A DNA stretch of 64,000 nucleotides from positions 1 to 64,000 of the forward strand of contig NZ_JAFHKT010000120.1 in the NCBI RefSeq assembly GCF_017052465.1. Direction: 5' to 3'. The position numbers were made by a program, and so were the translations under genes. Under the pieces are notes generated by a model. It made no database searches. It saw only the letters and a program-made list of their open reading frames with translations, and was not told where the DNA came from. The stretch comes from Arthrobacter pascens. GTDB lineage: Bacteria; Actinomycetota; Actinomycetes; Actinomycetales; Micrococcaceae. Below, one piece after another: positions 53,828-63,337 of the stretch (positions are counted from its first letter, which is position 1; every line of letters begins with the position of its first letter).

Positions 53828-55033
53828 CTACAGCGACACGGGGGCATCGCCAAAGTCCCGGATGAGCAGGCGTTCACCATTGCGCCGGGCGGACTCGTGG
53901 GCCACGATGCCCGGCAGCGTGAATCGTGCCGCGGTCCAGGCATTGACCGGCGGAAGCGTCCGGGTGTTGACCGCGGTGACAAAGTCGTCAACCAGGAAGT
54001 GGTGGCTGCCTTCGTGCCCGTTCGGGGCACCACGGAATTCCTCCGGCAGCCTGTCACTGTCATGCACCGGGGCCAGCCCGGACACGAAGGCGTCCCGCAG
54101 CTCGGGGGCCACGTTGGCGAGCGAGGGATCGTCCAGGGCCATGCTGGGCCGGGACTCCATCTGCTCGGAGATGTCGTGGACGTTGGCCTTGTCCTGCCAC
54201 ACCGTCACCTTGGCCAGCTGCTCGAAGCTGGCCTCCGTGCCGAAGAACCGGAAGCGGGACTCCCGGATGTGGGACGGGTAGCCGACGCGGCGCATCTCAT
54301 TGGTGCGCATCACGCCGCCGTCGTTCAGTTCAAAGAGCGCCGTGGCGTTGGAGAAGTCGTTGCCGAACATGCTCACGTCCTTGTCAAACACCCCGTCCTG
54401 GCGGTCGTCCTTGACGCCCACACAGCTGACGCTGACGGCATGGGCGGCAGGCAGCGCTCCCAGAACGCCGCCGATGGCGTGCGTCGGATACAGCATGGGC
54501 GGGTAGCTCGCGGTCTCCTTCCAGCGGTCTCCCCCGCTGTACTGGTAGGCGTCGTAAAAACCGAGGTCCATGTCGTGGACGTAATCCCCCTCGGTGTAGA
54601 AAACCCGGCCAAACCTTCCCGCCTCGTGTTGGTTGCGGGCGTAGACGGTCGCAGGGTTGTAATAGCTGGTTTCACCCATCATGTAGACGTTCCGGGTTTC
54701 CCGGACGGCCTCGATGATCCGGGCGATTTCGTCCTCGGAAATGGCCATTGGCACGGCGGAGTAGACGTGCTTGCCCGCACGGAGCGCGCGCTCCACCAGG
54801 GGGCCGTGGGTCCACCGCTGCGTGAAGATGGCGACGGCGTCAACGTCGGAGGCAAGGAGATCCTCAAAGCTGCTCTTCGCACCGGCGAGATCGAAGCGCT
54901 CGACTGCCTCGGCCGCCCGCTCCGGCCGTTCGTCGACGACGAAGACCTCACTGACACCGGGATGCAGGTTGAACAGATGGGCGAACTGGCCGCCGAATTG
55001 GCCCACGCCTACTACTCCTATGGAAAACGTCAT
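53828..55033 (-). CDS. Gfo/Idh/MocA-family protein with GH109-like motifs
   Basis: The 401-residue NAD(P)-binding protein has a nucleotide loop 'GVGQFGGQF' at residues 9-17. The usual EKP motif is replaced by AVP (residues 93-95 in 'YSAVPMA'), and 'YPTHAIGG' (182-189) recalls the YPTH region of GH109 NAD-dependent glycosidases. So it may be a redox-assisted glycosidase or an atypical dehydrogenase. The ATG at 55033 follows GGGAGG. It is the first gene of a leftward pair with lacI and is divergent from the ABC/GH36 operon. Confidence 0.8.
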   Translation of the reverse strand: MTFSIGVVGVGQFGGQFAHLFNLHPGVSEVFVVDERPERAAEAVERFDLAGAKSSFEDLLASDVDAVAIFTQRWTHGPLVERALRAGKHVYSAVPMAISEDEIARIIEAVRETRNVYMMGETSYYNPATVYARNQHEAGRFGRVFYTEGDYVHDMDLGFYDAYQYSGGDRWKETASYPPMLYPTHAIGGVLGALPAAHAVSVSCVGVKDDRQDGVFDKDVSMFGNDFSNATALFELNDGGVMRTNEMRRVGYPSHIRESRFRFFGTEASFEQLAKVTVWQDKANVHDISEQMESRPSMALDDPSLANVAPELRDAFVSGLAPVHDSDRLPEEFRGAPNGHEGSHHFLVDDFVTAVNTRTLPPVNAWTAARFTLPGIVAHESARRNGERLLIRDFGDAPVSL

Positions 55034-55119
55034 TGTCAGGTGCCTCCCGTGATTCTGATTTCTCGCGTCCGGCCGGGCGCACTGGGCCTCGGTACGGTTT
55101 CGCACAGTCTTGCACCGGA

Positions 55120-55135
55120 ATCTACTCGAGTCAAC
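55120..55135. promoter_or_regulatory. LacI-type operator, half-conserved copy
   Basis: ATCTACTCGAGTCAAC shares its left half and central CG with the full palindrome at 55196, centred 76 bp away. It lies nearer the leftward Gfo/Idh promoter. Confidence 0.6.
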
Positions 55136-55136
55136 G

Positions 55137-55152
55137 TCTGCAACGTTGCAGA
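55137..55152. promoter_or_regulatory. Perfect 16-bp palindrome, LacI-type operator
   Basis: TCTGCAACGTTGCAGA is a perfect palindrome with central CG. It fits the general LacI/GalR consensus (TGNAANCGNTNNCA) and lies about 105 nt from both flanking starts. Confidence 0.75.
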
Positions 55153-55183
55153 GAAAATTTCCTGAAAATCTCCGAGATTTAAC

Positions 55184-55212
55184 TTGTTGCCGGATATCTA
55201 CTCGTGTAGATT
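55184..55212 (+). promoter_or_regulatory. Promoter of the alpha-galactoside transport operon
   Basis: TTGTTG (55184-55189) and TAGATT (55207-55212) are spaced by 17 bp, a good housekeeping-type promoter. The palindrome at 55196-55211 covers the spacer and the -10, a classic repression layout. Confidence 0.75.
55196..55211. promoter_or_regulatory. LacI-type operator over the -10 box
   Basis: ATCTACTCGTGTAGAT has perfect 6-bp arms around TCGT, with CG at the centre. It overlaps the -10 of the rightward promoter. Confidence 0.75.
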
Positions 55213-55257
55213 CAGTGGCGATTGTTAGTCACATCACACACTCAGGAAGGGTCGACG

Positions 55258-56202
55258 ATGACCACCCTTACCAAGAATCCGCCCGCCGCAGCGCACAAGG
55301 CGCCGCAGCGTTTCAACCGGGGCCGTGGCATGGCAAAACTGGGCGATCTCAGGATCGCAATGCTGTTCATCCTCCCGGCGATGATCGGCTTCATTGCCTT
55401 CTACGTGGTCCCCACTGTCCGTGGCGTGTACCTCAGTTTCACGGAGTACAACATCCTCGGAGACCCCGAATGGGTCGGGTTGGACAACTACGCGGCAATC
55501 GCCAAGGATTCGCTGTTCTGGAATTCCCTGGCCGTCACGGGGCAGTACGTCCTCATGAACATCGCCCTCCAAACAGCCCTCGCGCTTGGACTGGCCCTGC
55601 TGATGCACAAGGTCGCCAAATCCACCCTCGTCCGCGGCACCCTGCTGCTGCCCTACCTGATGTCCAATGTGATCGCGGCATTGCTCTGGTTTTGGATGCT
55701 GGATTACCAGATCGGCGTCGTGAACCAATTCATCGAATGGAGCGGGCTGTCCCGCGTCGCATTTTTTGGTAGCGAGGAGTGGGCCATCCCCACCCAGGCC
55801 CTGATCAACACCTGGCGCCATATGGGCTACACGGCACTGCTGATCTTTGCCGGCCTTCAGGCTATCCCCCACCACCTCTATGAAGTAGCAAATTTGGATG
55901 GCGCGTCACCTTTCCAGACGTTCCGCAAGATCACCTTGCCTCTGCTGCGCCCGGTCATGGTTCTGGTCCTCGTCGTGACCGTGATCGGATCCTTCCAAGT
56001 CTTCGACACCGTGGCCGTGACCACCCAGGGCGGGCCGGTCAACGCCACCCGGGTCATCCAGTACTACATCTACCAGCGGGCCTTCACCGAGTCGGACTTC
56101 GGCTACGGATCCGCCATCGCCGTCATTCTCTTCCTCATCCTCGCTCTCGTGGCCTTCATTCAAATGAAGTTCCTCCGGGGCAATGAGTCGGACCTGGACT
56201 AA
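55258..56202 (+). CDS. Sugar ABC transporter permease, MalF type
   Basis: The 314-residue CUT1 permease has about six spans and the EAA loop 'LYEVANLDGASPFQTF'. The ATG at 55258 has GGAAGGG upstream. It is the first gene of permease-permease-binding protein-GH36, so it probably imports alpha-galactosides such as melibiose or raffinose. No ATPase gene is present; a shared MsiK-type ATPase is expected. Confidence 0.92.
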   Translation: MTTLTKNPPAAAHKAPQRFNRGRGMAKLGDLRIAMLFILPAMIGFIAFYVVPTVRGVYLSFTEYNILGDPEWVGLDNYAAIAKDSLFWNSLAVTGQYVLMNIALQTALALGLALLMHKVAKSTLVRGTLLLPYLMSNVIAALLWFWMLDYQIGVVNQFIEWSGLSRVAFFGSEEWAIPTQALINTWRHMGYTALLIFAGLQAIPHHLYEVANLDGASPFQTFRKITLPLLRPVMVLVLVVTVIGSFQVFDTVAVTTQGGPVNATRVIQYYIYQRAFTESDFGYGSAIAVILFLILALVAFIQMKFLRGNESDLD

Positions 56203-56212
56203 GGAACCCAGC

Positions 56213-57142
56213 ATGAACTCGACAACCAGCCGCGCACCGCTGCCGGCCACAGCCCGCCGCCGTCGCCGCCCACTGACCGCCCGCCGAATGGTGGCCTGGG
56301 CCCTCCTCGCCCTGGCGATCGCCGTCTCCGTGCTCCCGTTCCTCTGGGTCCTCCGCACGGCACTGTCCACCAACGGGGCGCTGGCTTCGCAGTCGGCCAG
56401 CCTGCTGCCGGCCGACTTCACGTTTGGTGCCTTCAAGCGCGTACTCGGTCTCCAGAGCCCGGCAGAGGCGGTCGCGGAAGGCGGTTCCGGTGCCGCCATC
56501 AATTTCTGGCTGTACCTGCGCAACTCGATCATCTTCTCGTCAATAACCACTGCCGGCGCCGTGTTCTTCAGCGCCATGGCCGCCTACGCCTTTGCCCGGC
56601 TGCGTTGGAAAGGCCGTAACGCCGTATTCAGCCTTTTCTTGGGCACCATGTTGGTTCCGCCGATCTTCACGGCCCTGCCCAACTTCCTGCTGATCAAAAA
56701 CCTGGACCTGCTCAACACGATGCTCGGCATGGTCCTGCCCTACGTCTTCATGACCCCCTTCGCGATCTTCTTCCTTCGCCAGTTCTTCCTGAACATGTCC
56801 CGGGAGGTTGAAGAGGCGGCCATGCTCGACGGTGCCAAGCACCTGCGCATCTTCTTCCAGATCGTGCTGCCCAACGCCGCCGCGCCGCTGGCCACGCTCG
56901 CGCTGCTCACGTTCATCGGCCAGTGGAACGAATACTTCTGGCCGCTGCTGGTCGGCTCCCAGGACGACGTCCGCGTCCTGCAGGTGGGACTAGGCGTGTT
57001 CAAGTCACAGTCCCCGCAGGGAGCACCCGACTGGTCCGGCCTTATGGCCGCCACGCTCATTTCAGCTCTGCCAGTTCTGGCCCTCTTCGCTGCCTTCGGC
57101 AAGAGAATCGTCAACTCCATCGGCTTCTCCGGCATCAAATAG
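56213..57142 (+). CDS. Sugar ABC transporter permease, MalG type
   Basis: The 309-residue partner permease has the EAA loop 'EVEEAAMLDGAKHLRIF' and a C-terminus 'RIVNSIGFSGIK' typical of MalG-type proteins. The ATG at 56213 follows AAGGAA. It starts 10 bp after the first permease stop. Confidence 0.92.
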   Translation: MNSTTSRAPLPATARRRRRPLTARRMVAWALLALAIAVSVLPFLWVLRTALSTNGALASQSASLLPADFTFGAFKRVLGLQSPAEAVAEGGSGAAINFWLYLRNSIIFSSITTAGAVFFSAMAAYAFARLRWKGRNAVFSLFLGTMLVPPIFTALPNFLLIKNLDLLNTMLGMVLPYVFMTPFAIFFLRQFFLNMSREVEEAAMLDGAKHLRIFFQIVLPNAAAPLATLALLTFIGQWNEYFWPLLVGSQDDVRVLQVGLGVFKSQSPQGAPDWSGLMAATLISALPVLALFAAFGKRIVNSIGFSGIK

Positions 57143-57193
57143 TCCACTTCTCCTTCCCAAATCAACGAACCCTCCCCATCCGAAAGGTCCATC

Positions 57194-58531
57194 ATGAAAA
57201 GAACCCTCGGCGCCATCGCCGCCGCCGCGACGATTGCACTGTCCCTCTCCGCCTGCGGCGGCGGAAACACTTCCGCCGAGGCCAAGGGCGAAATCAACTA
57301 CTGGCTCTGGGACGCCAACCAGCTCCCGGCATACCAGCAGTGCGCTGACGATTTCACCAAGGCCAACCCGGACATCAAGGTCAAGATCACCCAGCGCGGG
57401 TGGGACGACTACTGGAGCACACTGACCAACGGATTTGTCGGCGGCACCGCCCCTGACGTCTTCACCAACCACCTCGGACGCTACGGGGAGCTCGCCGAAA
57501 ACAAGCAGCTGCTGCCCATCGATGAGGCTGTAGAGAAGGACAACGTGGACCTGGCTGCTTACAACGAGGGCCTCGCGGATCTCTGGGTGGGCCAGGACGG
57601 CAAGCGCTACGGGCTGCCCAAGGACTGGGACACCATCGCCCTGTTCTACAACAAAGCGATGCTGGCCAACGCAGGGATCTCCGAGGAACAGATGAAGAAC
57701 CTCACCTGGAACCCGCAGGACGGCGGCACGTACGAGAAAATCATCGCCCACCTGACCGTTGACAAGAACGGCAAGCGCGGGGACGAGGCCGGCTTCGATA
57801 AGAACAACGTCGCGGTTTACGGCCTCGGGCTCAACGGCGGCGGTGACTCCTCTGGCCAGACGGAATGGAGCTACTTCACCAACACCACCGGCTGGTCCCA
57901 CACGGACAAGAACCCGTGGGGCACCCACTACAACTACGATGACCCCAAATTCCAGGCCTCTGTTGACTGGTTCGCCGGGTTGGTCAAAAAGGGCTACATG
58001 CCCAAGCTTGAGACCACCGTCGGAGCGAGCATGGCCGACACCTTCGCGGCGGGAAAGTCCGCCATCAACGCCCACGGGTCCTGGATGATCGGCCAATACA
58101 CAGGCTATAAGAACGTCAAGGTAGGCATCGCCCCCACACCTGCAGGGCCGGAAGGCACGCGCGCCAGCATGTTCAACGGACTCGCCGACTCCATCTGGGC
58201 CGGCACCAAGAACCCCGCCGCTTCCGTCAAGTGGGTCGAGTACCTCGCCTCGGCCGCCTGCCAAGACGTCGTCGCTTCAAAGGCGGTTGTCTTCCCGGCG
58301 CTCAAGGCCTCTTCCGACAAAGCCGCGGCAGCCTTCAAGGCCAAGAACGTCGACGTCACGGCCTTCACCGAGCACGTCAAGGACAAGAGCACGTTCCTGT
58401 ACCCCATCACCGACAACACCGCCAAGGTCAAGGGCATCATGGAGCCCGCCATGGACGCCGTCGTGTCCGGCAAGGCACCTGCCAGCTCCCTGACCCAGGC
58501 CAACGAACAGGTCAACTCCCTCTTCAAGTAG
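57194..58531 (+). CDS. Sugar ABC transporter substrate-binding lipoprotein
   Basis: The 445-residue family-1 binding protein has a signal peptide and LSAC lipobox at about residues 17-20. The mature part is rich in Trp and Asn near the expected sugar cleft. The ATG at 57194 follows AAAGG. It is 51 bp after the permeases, and a hairpin follows the gene, which may raise its mRNA level relative to the downstream enzyme genes. Confidence 0.92.
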   Translation: MKRTLGAIAAAATIALSLSACGGGNTSAEAKGEINYWLWDANQLPAYQQCADDFTKANPDIKVKITQRGWDDYWSTLTNGFVGGTAPDVFTNHLGRYGELAENKQLLPIDEAVEKDNVDLAAYNEGLADLWVGQDGKRYGLPKDWDTIALFYNKAMLANAGISEEQMKNLTWNPQDGGTYEKIIAHLTVDKNGKRGDEAGFDKNNVAVYGLGLNGGGDSSGQTEWSYFTNTTGWSHTDKNPWGTHYNYDDPKFQASVDWFAGLVKKGYMPKLETTVGASMADTFAAGKSAINAHGSWMIGQYTGYKNVKVGIAPTPAGPEGTRASMFNGLADSIWAGTKNPAASVKWVEYLASAACQDVVASKAVVFPALKASSDKAAAAFKAKNVDVTAFTEHVKDKSTFLYPITDNTAKVKGIMEPAMDAVVSGKAPASSLTQANEQVNSLFK

Positions 58532-58583
58532 CGATGAAACTGGGCGAGAATCAAAGCCCAGGCATCCACTCAACACCACCGCA

Positions 58584-58618
58584 GCGGGGCCGGACCGCGC
58601 ATCGCGCGCCGGCCCCGC
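58584..58618 (+). terminator. Intra-operon hairpin after the binding-protein gene
   Basis: GCGGGGCCGG at 58584-58593 pairs with CCGGCCCCGC at 58609-58618. There is no T-run, so it may stabilise the upstream mRNA or partly end transcription before the GH36 gene. Confidence 0.6.
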
Positions 58619-58668
58619 AACACCCTTCATAACTGCAGCTTCTTGCTCCTCACGAAAGAGACTTACCT

Positions 58669-60879
58669 ATGGATCCCCTGCACCTCCGTTCCGCCGGCAC
58701 CAGCCTGGTGGTCAGCTTCAGCAGCGGGGAGGCCGAGGTCATCCACTGGGGTGCCGACCTTGGCAGCGAACTCCCTGACCTGTCGATCCTCACCGAGGCC
58801 ATCCCGAACTCCGCCATCGACGCCACCGTCCCGGCGGGGCTGCTCCCCCAGGCGTCCTCCAGCTGGCGCGGACGGCCGGCCCTGCGCGGCCACCGGATCG
58901 CCGACGGCGTCTCCGGACTCGACTTCTCCGTTCGCCTGCGCACCCTGCGCGCCACGGGCAACGGCAACTCGGCCAACGTCGTCCAGCAGGATGCGGAAGC
59001 CGGCATCACCGTGGAATCCTCGCTCACTCTCCATGACGGCGGCCTGCTGGAACTGCGCCACACCGTCACGAACACCGGAATCTCGCCGTTCCAGCTGGAC
59101 GAATTGGCCACGGTCCTCCCGGTGGCCCCGGACGCCGTCGAGCTTCTCGACCTGACCGGACGCTGGTGCCGGGAACGGCACCCCCAGCGCCGCCCCATCC
59201 AGCAGGGTACGTGGGTGCGCACCGGCCGCCACGGCCGGACGGGACACGACTCCTCGCTGCTGTTCGCGGCCGGCACCGCCGGCTTCGGCAACCGTCACGG
59301 CCGGGTCTGGGCCACCCACCTGGCCTGGAGCGGCAACCACGAACAGTTCGCGGACACCCTCGCGGACGGGCGCACGATGATCGGCGGCTCCGAACTGCTG
59401 GGACCGGCCGAAGTGGTCCTCGAGCCCGGCGCCAGCTACACCACGCCCACGCTCTTCGCCGCTTACTCGGACCGCGGCCTGGACGGCATCAGCGAGGCGT
59501 TCTACAGCTGGTTCCGTTCGCGCCCGCACCATGTGCTGCCCGCAGCTTCAGCGAATGCCGGGAGCGGAAAGCCGCGTCCCGTGGTGCTGAACACCTGGGA
59601 AGCCGTGTACTTCGACCACAACCTGGGCACCCTCATCGAGCTTGCGGATTCGGCCGCCGATCTCGGCGTGGAACGCTTCGTCCTGGACGACGGCTGGTTC
59701 CGCGGCCGCCGCGACGATACGGCCGGACTGGGCGACTGGTTCGTGGACGAGACGCTCTGGCCGGATGGGCTGACGCCACTCATCGAGGCCGTGACGTCCC
59801 GCGGTATGGAGTTCGGCCTGTGGGTGGAACCTGAGATGATCAACCTCGATTCCGACGTGGCACGCGCACATCCGGACTGGATTGTGGGTCCGGCCGCAGC
59901 CTCCCACAAGAACGGCGGACGCCTGCCGCTGGCCTGGCGGAACCAGCACATCATCGACTTGGTGAACCCGGAGGCGTGGCAGTACATCTTTGAGCGGATC
60001 GACGCCCTCCTGCGCGAGAACAACATCAGCTACCTGAAGTGGGACCAGAACCGCGACCTCACCGAACACGGGCACGCCGGACGCTCCTCCGTCCACGAGC
60101 AGACCCTCGCCGCCTACCGGCTGTTCGACGAACTGCGCAAGGCCCACCCCGGCGTCGAAATTGAAAGCTGCTCTTCCGGCGGGGCACGGGTGGATCTGGG
60201 CATCCTTGAGCGCACGGACCGCATCTGGGGTTCGGACTGCAACGACGCGCTGGAGCGCCAGACCATCCAGCGGTGGACCGGCATCGTGGTGCCGCCCGAA
60301 CTGGTGGGCGGACACATCGGCCCCACCACGTCGCACACCACCGCCCGCACGCACGACCTGTCCTTCCGCGCCATCACGGCCTTTTTCGGCCACTTCGGCA
60401 TGGAGTGGGACGTCCGGGAGGTCCAGGGCGAGGAGCGCGAGGAACTCAAGCGCTTCATCGGGCTGTACAAGGAGCACCGCGGGCTGATCCACAGCGGCCG
60501 GATGGTCCGGGCTGACGTCCCGGACGATTCGCTGATGCTGCACGGCGTGCTGGCAGGCTCCGTTGCGGGTGCCGCCGGTTCCATTGAAAGCGGCACGACG
60601 GCGGCCCTGTTCGCCTTGGTGAGCACACGCACCTCGTTCTCCGAGCAGCTGGGACGGGTTGCCCTTCCCGGGCTGGAGGCGGCAGGCCGTTACCGTGTGG
60701 AGGCCATCTTCCCGGCGCCCGGGGACGCCGATTACGCGCACACCTTTACGCAGGTCCAGCCGCCTGCGTGGCTGGCTTCCGGGGCCGAAGCCAGCGGCCG
60801 TTTCCTGGCCGAGGTGGGACTCCCGATGCCCAGTCTCAACCCGGAGCACGCGCTGCTGCTGAAGGTCACGGCCCTCTAG
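58669..60879 (+). CDS. Alpha-galactosidase, glycoside hydrolase family 36
   Basis: It hydrolyses alpha-1,6-galactosides (melibiose, raffinose) with retention. The 736-residue product matches GH36 length. The catalytic nucleophile is Asp459 in 'YLKWDQNRD' and the acid/base Asp523 in 'GSDCND'. 'RFVLDDGWF' and 'IESCSSGGARVDLGIL' are also diagnostic. There is no signal peptide, so it is cytoplasmic, fitting uptake of intact sugars by the upstream importer. galE follows for galactose use. Confidence 0.95.
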   Translation: MDPLHLRSAGTSLVVSFSSGEAEVIHWGADLGSELPDLSILTEAIPNSAIDATVPAGLLPQASSSWRGRPALRGHRIADGVSGLDFSVRLRTLRATGNGNSANVVQQDAEAGITVESSLTLHDGGLLELRHTVTNTGISPFQLDELATVLPVAPDAVELLDLTGRWCRERHPQRRPIQQGTWVRTGRHGRTGHDSSLLFAAGTAGFGNRHGRVWATHLAWSGNHEQFADTLADGRTMIGGSELLGPAEVVLEPGASYTTPTLFAAYSDRGLDGISEAFYSWFRSRPHHVLPAASANAGSGKPRPVVLNTWEAVYFDHNLGTLIELADSAADLGVERFVLDDGWFRGRRDDTAGLGDWFVDETLWPDGLTPLIEAVTSRGMEFGLWVEPEMINLDSDVARAHPDWIVGPAAASHKNGGRLPLAWRNQHIIDLVNPEAWQYIFERIDALLRENNISYLKWDQNRDLTEHGHAGRSSVHEQTLAAYRLFDELRKAHPGVEIESCSSGGARVDLGILERTDRIWGSDCNDALERQTIQRWTGIVVPPELVGGHIGPTTSHTTARTHDLSFRAITAFFGHFGMEWDVREVQGEEREELKRFIGLYKEHRGLIHSGRMVRADVPDDSLMLHGVLAGSVAGAAGSIESGTTAALFALVSTRTSFSEQLGRVALPGLEAAGRYRVEAIFPAPGDADYAHTFTQVQPPAWLASGAEASGRFLAEVGLPMPSLNPEHALLLKVTAL

Positions 60880-60898
60880 GCATCCACATGACCGCATC

Positions 60899-60956
60899 GC
60901 AGCCTGCCCCGCCGTTCCCCGCTCTCCGGAGCATGGGGGACGGCGGGGCAGGCTGC
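60899..60956 (+). terminator. 17-bp perfect hairpin between GH36 gene and galE
   Basis: 60899-60915 pairs perfectly with 60940-60956, and the stem can extend with the C and G runs next to the loop. It lacks a T-run and sits 20 bp before galE, so it may be a partial terminator or a processing signal within the operon. Confidence 0.65.
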
Positions 60957-60976
60957 GCCCACCCAGAGGAACACAC

Positions 60977-61990
60977 ATGAAAATTCTGGTCACAGGTGGC
61001 ACCGGGTACATCGGTTCCCACACTGTTCTATCCCTGCAGGAAGCCGGGCACGAGGTGGTGGTACTCGACAACCTGGTGAACTCCAGTGAAGAGTCGATGC
61101 GCCGGGTAGCCGAGCTGAGCGGGACGACACCCGAATTCCACAACGTCGATCTCGTGAACGAAGCCGCAGTGGAAAGGGTTTTTGCTGCCGGCGGCATCGA
61201 CGCCGTCATCCACTTCGCCGGTCTGAAGGCCGTGGGCGAATCCGTCCGCGAACCCCTCAGCTACTACTACAACAACCTCGTAGGCACCCTCAACCTGATC
61301 CGCGCCATGGAGCGCCACGACGTCCGCTCCATCGTCTTCAGCTCCTCCGCCACCGTCTACGGCGAACATAACCCCGTGCCCTACGTCGAAAAAATGGAAA
61401 TCGGCGCGAACAACCCGTACGGCCGCACCAAGGAACAGATCGAAGACATTCTCTCCGACATCGGCGCCGCCGACGACCGCTGGCACATCGCCCTGCTGCG
61501 CTACTTCAACCCGGTCGGCGCCCACCCGTCCGGCCGGATCGGCGAGGACCCACAGGGCATCCCCAATAACCTGGTGCCGTTCATCGCCCAGGTCGCCGTC
61601 GGCCGACGCGAAAAACTGATGGTCTTCGGCGGCGACTACGACACCCCGGACGGCACCTGCCTGCGCGACTACATCCATGTGGTGGACCTTGCCGAAGGCC
61701 ATGTTGCCGCCCTGAACCACGTGGCTGACCGCGCCGGTGTATTCCGCTGGAACCTCGGCTCAGGCAAGGGCTCCTCGGTACTGGAAGTCCTGCGGTCCTT
61801 CGAAAAGGCCGTGGGCCGCCCCATCCCCTACGGGATCACGGGACGCCGCGCCGGCGACCTTCCCGCCTTCTGGGCTGATGCCACGTCCGCCCTGGCCGAC
61901 CTCAGCTGGTCAACCACCAAGACCGTGGACCAGATGTGCGAGGACCACTGGCGCTGGCAGGAGAATAACCCCAACGGGTACGCCGGCTAG
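60977..61990 (+). CDS. galE: UDP-glucose 4-epimerase
   Basis: It interconverts UDP-galactose and UDP-glucose in the Leloir pathway. The 337-residue extended SDR starts 'MKILVTGGTGYIGSHTVL', has 'VFSSSATVYG' and the catalytic 'NPYGRTKEQIE' (YxxxK). The ATG at 60977 follows AGAGGA. It lies downstream of alpha-galactosidase, which releases galactose. galK and galT are not in the window. Confidence 0.95.
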   Translation: MKILVTGGTGYIGSHTVLSLQEAGHEVVVLDNLVNSSEESMRRVAELSGTTPEFHNVDLVNEAAVERVFAAGGIDAVIHFAGLKAVGESVREPLSYYYNNLVGTLNLIRAMERHDVRSIVFSSSATVYGEHNPVPYVEKMEIGANNPYGRTKEQIEDILSDIGAADDRWHIALLRYFNPVGAHPSGRIGEDPQGIPNNLVPFIAQVAVGRREKLMVFGGDYDTPDGTCLRDYIHVVDLAEGHVAALNHVADRAGVFRWNLGSGKGSSVLEVLRSFEKAVGRPIPYGITGRRAGDLPAFWADATSALADLSWSTTKTVDQMCEDHWRWQENNPNGYAG

Positions 61991-62056
61991 GACCACCGGG
62001 ATCCGGCAACCACGCCCCCCTGGGCCTCAGTCCCCGTCGGCACGAAGGACTAACAG

Positions 62057-63337
62057 ATGATTCAACTCAAGCAATGGCGGGCAAGAGCCCTCAGCGCCGC
62101 ACTTGCCGCAGCACTGCTGACCAGCTGCGCCGCACCGCCGGCAGGGAACGAAGTCACGCTAAGTTTCTTCCAGTTCAAGCCCGAAGCTGTCCAGGAATTC
62201 TCCGGCCTTATCGCCGAGTTCGAGGCCGTGAATCCCGGCATCAGGGTGCTCCAGAACAACGTCCCGGACCCGGACACCGCCATCCGAACCCTCCTGGTCA
62301 AGAACAAGACACCGGATGTGCTGACACTCAACGGGAACGCCAGCTTCGGCCTCCTCGCCAGGGCCTGCGTCTTCGCCGACCTCAGCCAGGAACCCGCGGC
62401 GCAGGAGGTTCTGCCCGCAGTGCAGGACATCCTCGACGCCAACGGGAGGTGCAGGGACTCCGAAATCAACGGCCTTCCCATGGCGAACAATGCCAGCGGC
62501 ATCCTGTACAACCCCGAGATTTTCGCGAAGTACGGGGTTTCCGTGCCTCAGACGTGGGAGGAGCTGATTGCTGCGGCCGAAACGTTCAAGGCCAATGGCG
62601 TCGCACCGTTTTACATGACCCTCAAGGACGCGTGGACCACCTCCCCGGCGCTGGTGAACCTCGCCGCCCAGCTGCAGCCCGAAGGCTTCTTTGACCGGCT
62701 CCGCGCGGCCGGTACCGACCGGAACAACAGCCCCGTGTCCTTCAGCAAGGATTACCAGGAAGTCGCCGACAAGCTCCTCCAGCTCTTCACCTACGCCCAG
62801 CCGGGCGCTGCCGGCGTCGATTATGCGTCCGGCAACAAGGCCTTTGCCGACGGCAAGTCCGCGATGTACCTGAACGGCAGCTTCGCCGTGCCGGCCATCA
62901 GGGCCGCCAACCCGGACGCAAAAATCGCCTCCTTCCCCTACCCCGTCACCGACAATCCCGCGAATACCACGGTGGTATCCGGCGTCGACGTGACGCTGGC
63001 CATGGGCCGGGAAACTCCCCACCGGGCTGAAGCGCAGAAATTCATCGACTTCCTTCTGTCCAAGGAAGTGATCGACAGGTACGCCAAGAACCAAAGCGCC
63101 TTCGCCCCCACCCGGTCAGCTGCGCCGCAGCAGGACCCGGCCCTGCAGGGCATGGCCTCCTACTTCACCTCCGGCAAGCTTGATGGCTACATGGACCATC
63201 AGCTGCCGCCGAGCATTCCGCTGGTCAACATCACCCAGCAGTTCGTCCTGGATGGCGACAAAGCGCGTTTCCTGAACACGCTGGACAACGAATGGTTCAA
63301 GATTGCCGCCCGCATGCCCAAACGAGGTGACCGGTAA
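62057..63337 (+). CDS. Second sugar ABC transporter substrate-binding lipoprotein
   Basis: The 426-residue family-1 binding protein has a short signal peptide and lipobox LTSC with Cys near residue 24. It is not closely similar to the protein at 57194, so it probably serves another sugar. The ATG at 62057 follows AAGGA. Its TAA is directly followed by the ATG of the next permease. Confidence 0.9.
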   Translation: MIQLKQWRARALSAALAAALLTSCAAPPAGNEVTLSFFQFKPEAVQEFSGLIAEFEAVNPGIRVLQNNVPDPDTAIRTLLVKNKTPDVLTLNGNASFGLLARACVFADLSQEPAAQEVLPAVQDILDANGRCRDSEINGLPMANNASGILYNPEIFAKYGVSVPQTWEELIAAAETFKANGVAPFYMTLKDAWTTSPALVNLAAQLQPEGFFDRLRAAGTDRNNSPVSFSKDYQEVADKLLQLFTYAQPGAAGVDYASGNKAFADGKSAMYLNGSFAVPAIRAANPDAKIASFPYPVTDNPANTTVVSGVDVTLAMGRETPHRAEAQKFIDFLLSKEVIDRYAKNQSAFAPTRSAAPQQDPALQGMASYFTSGKLDGYMDHQLPPSIPLVNITQQFVLDGDKARFLNTLDNEWFKIAARMPKRGDR

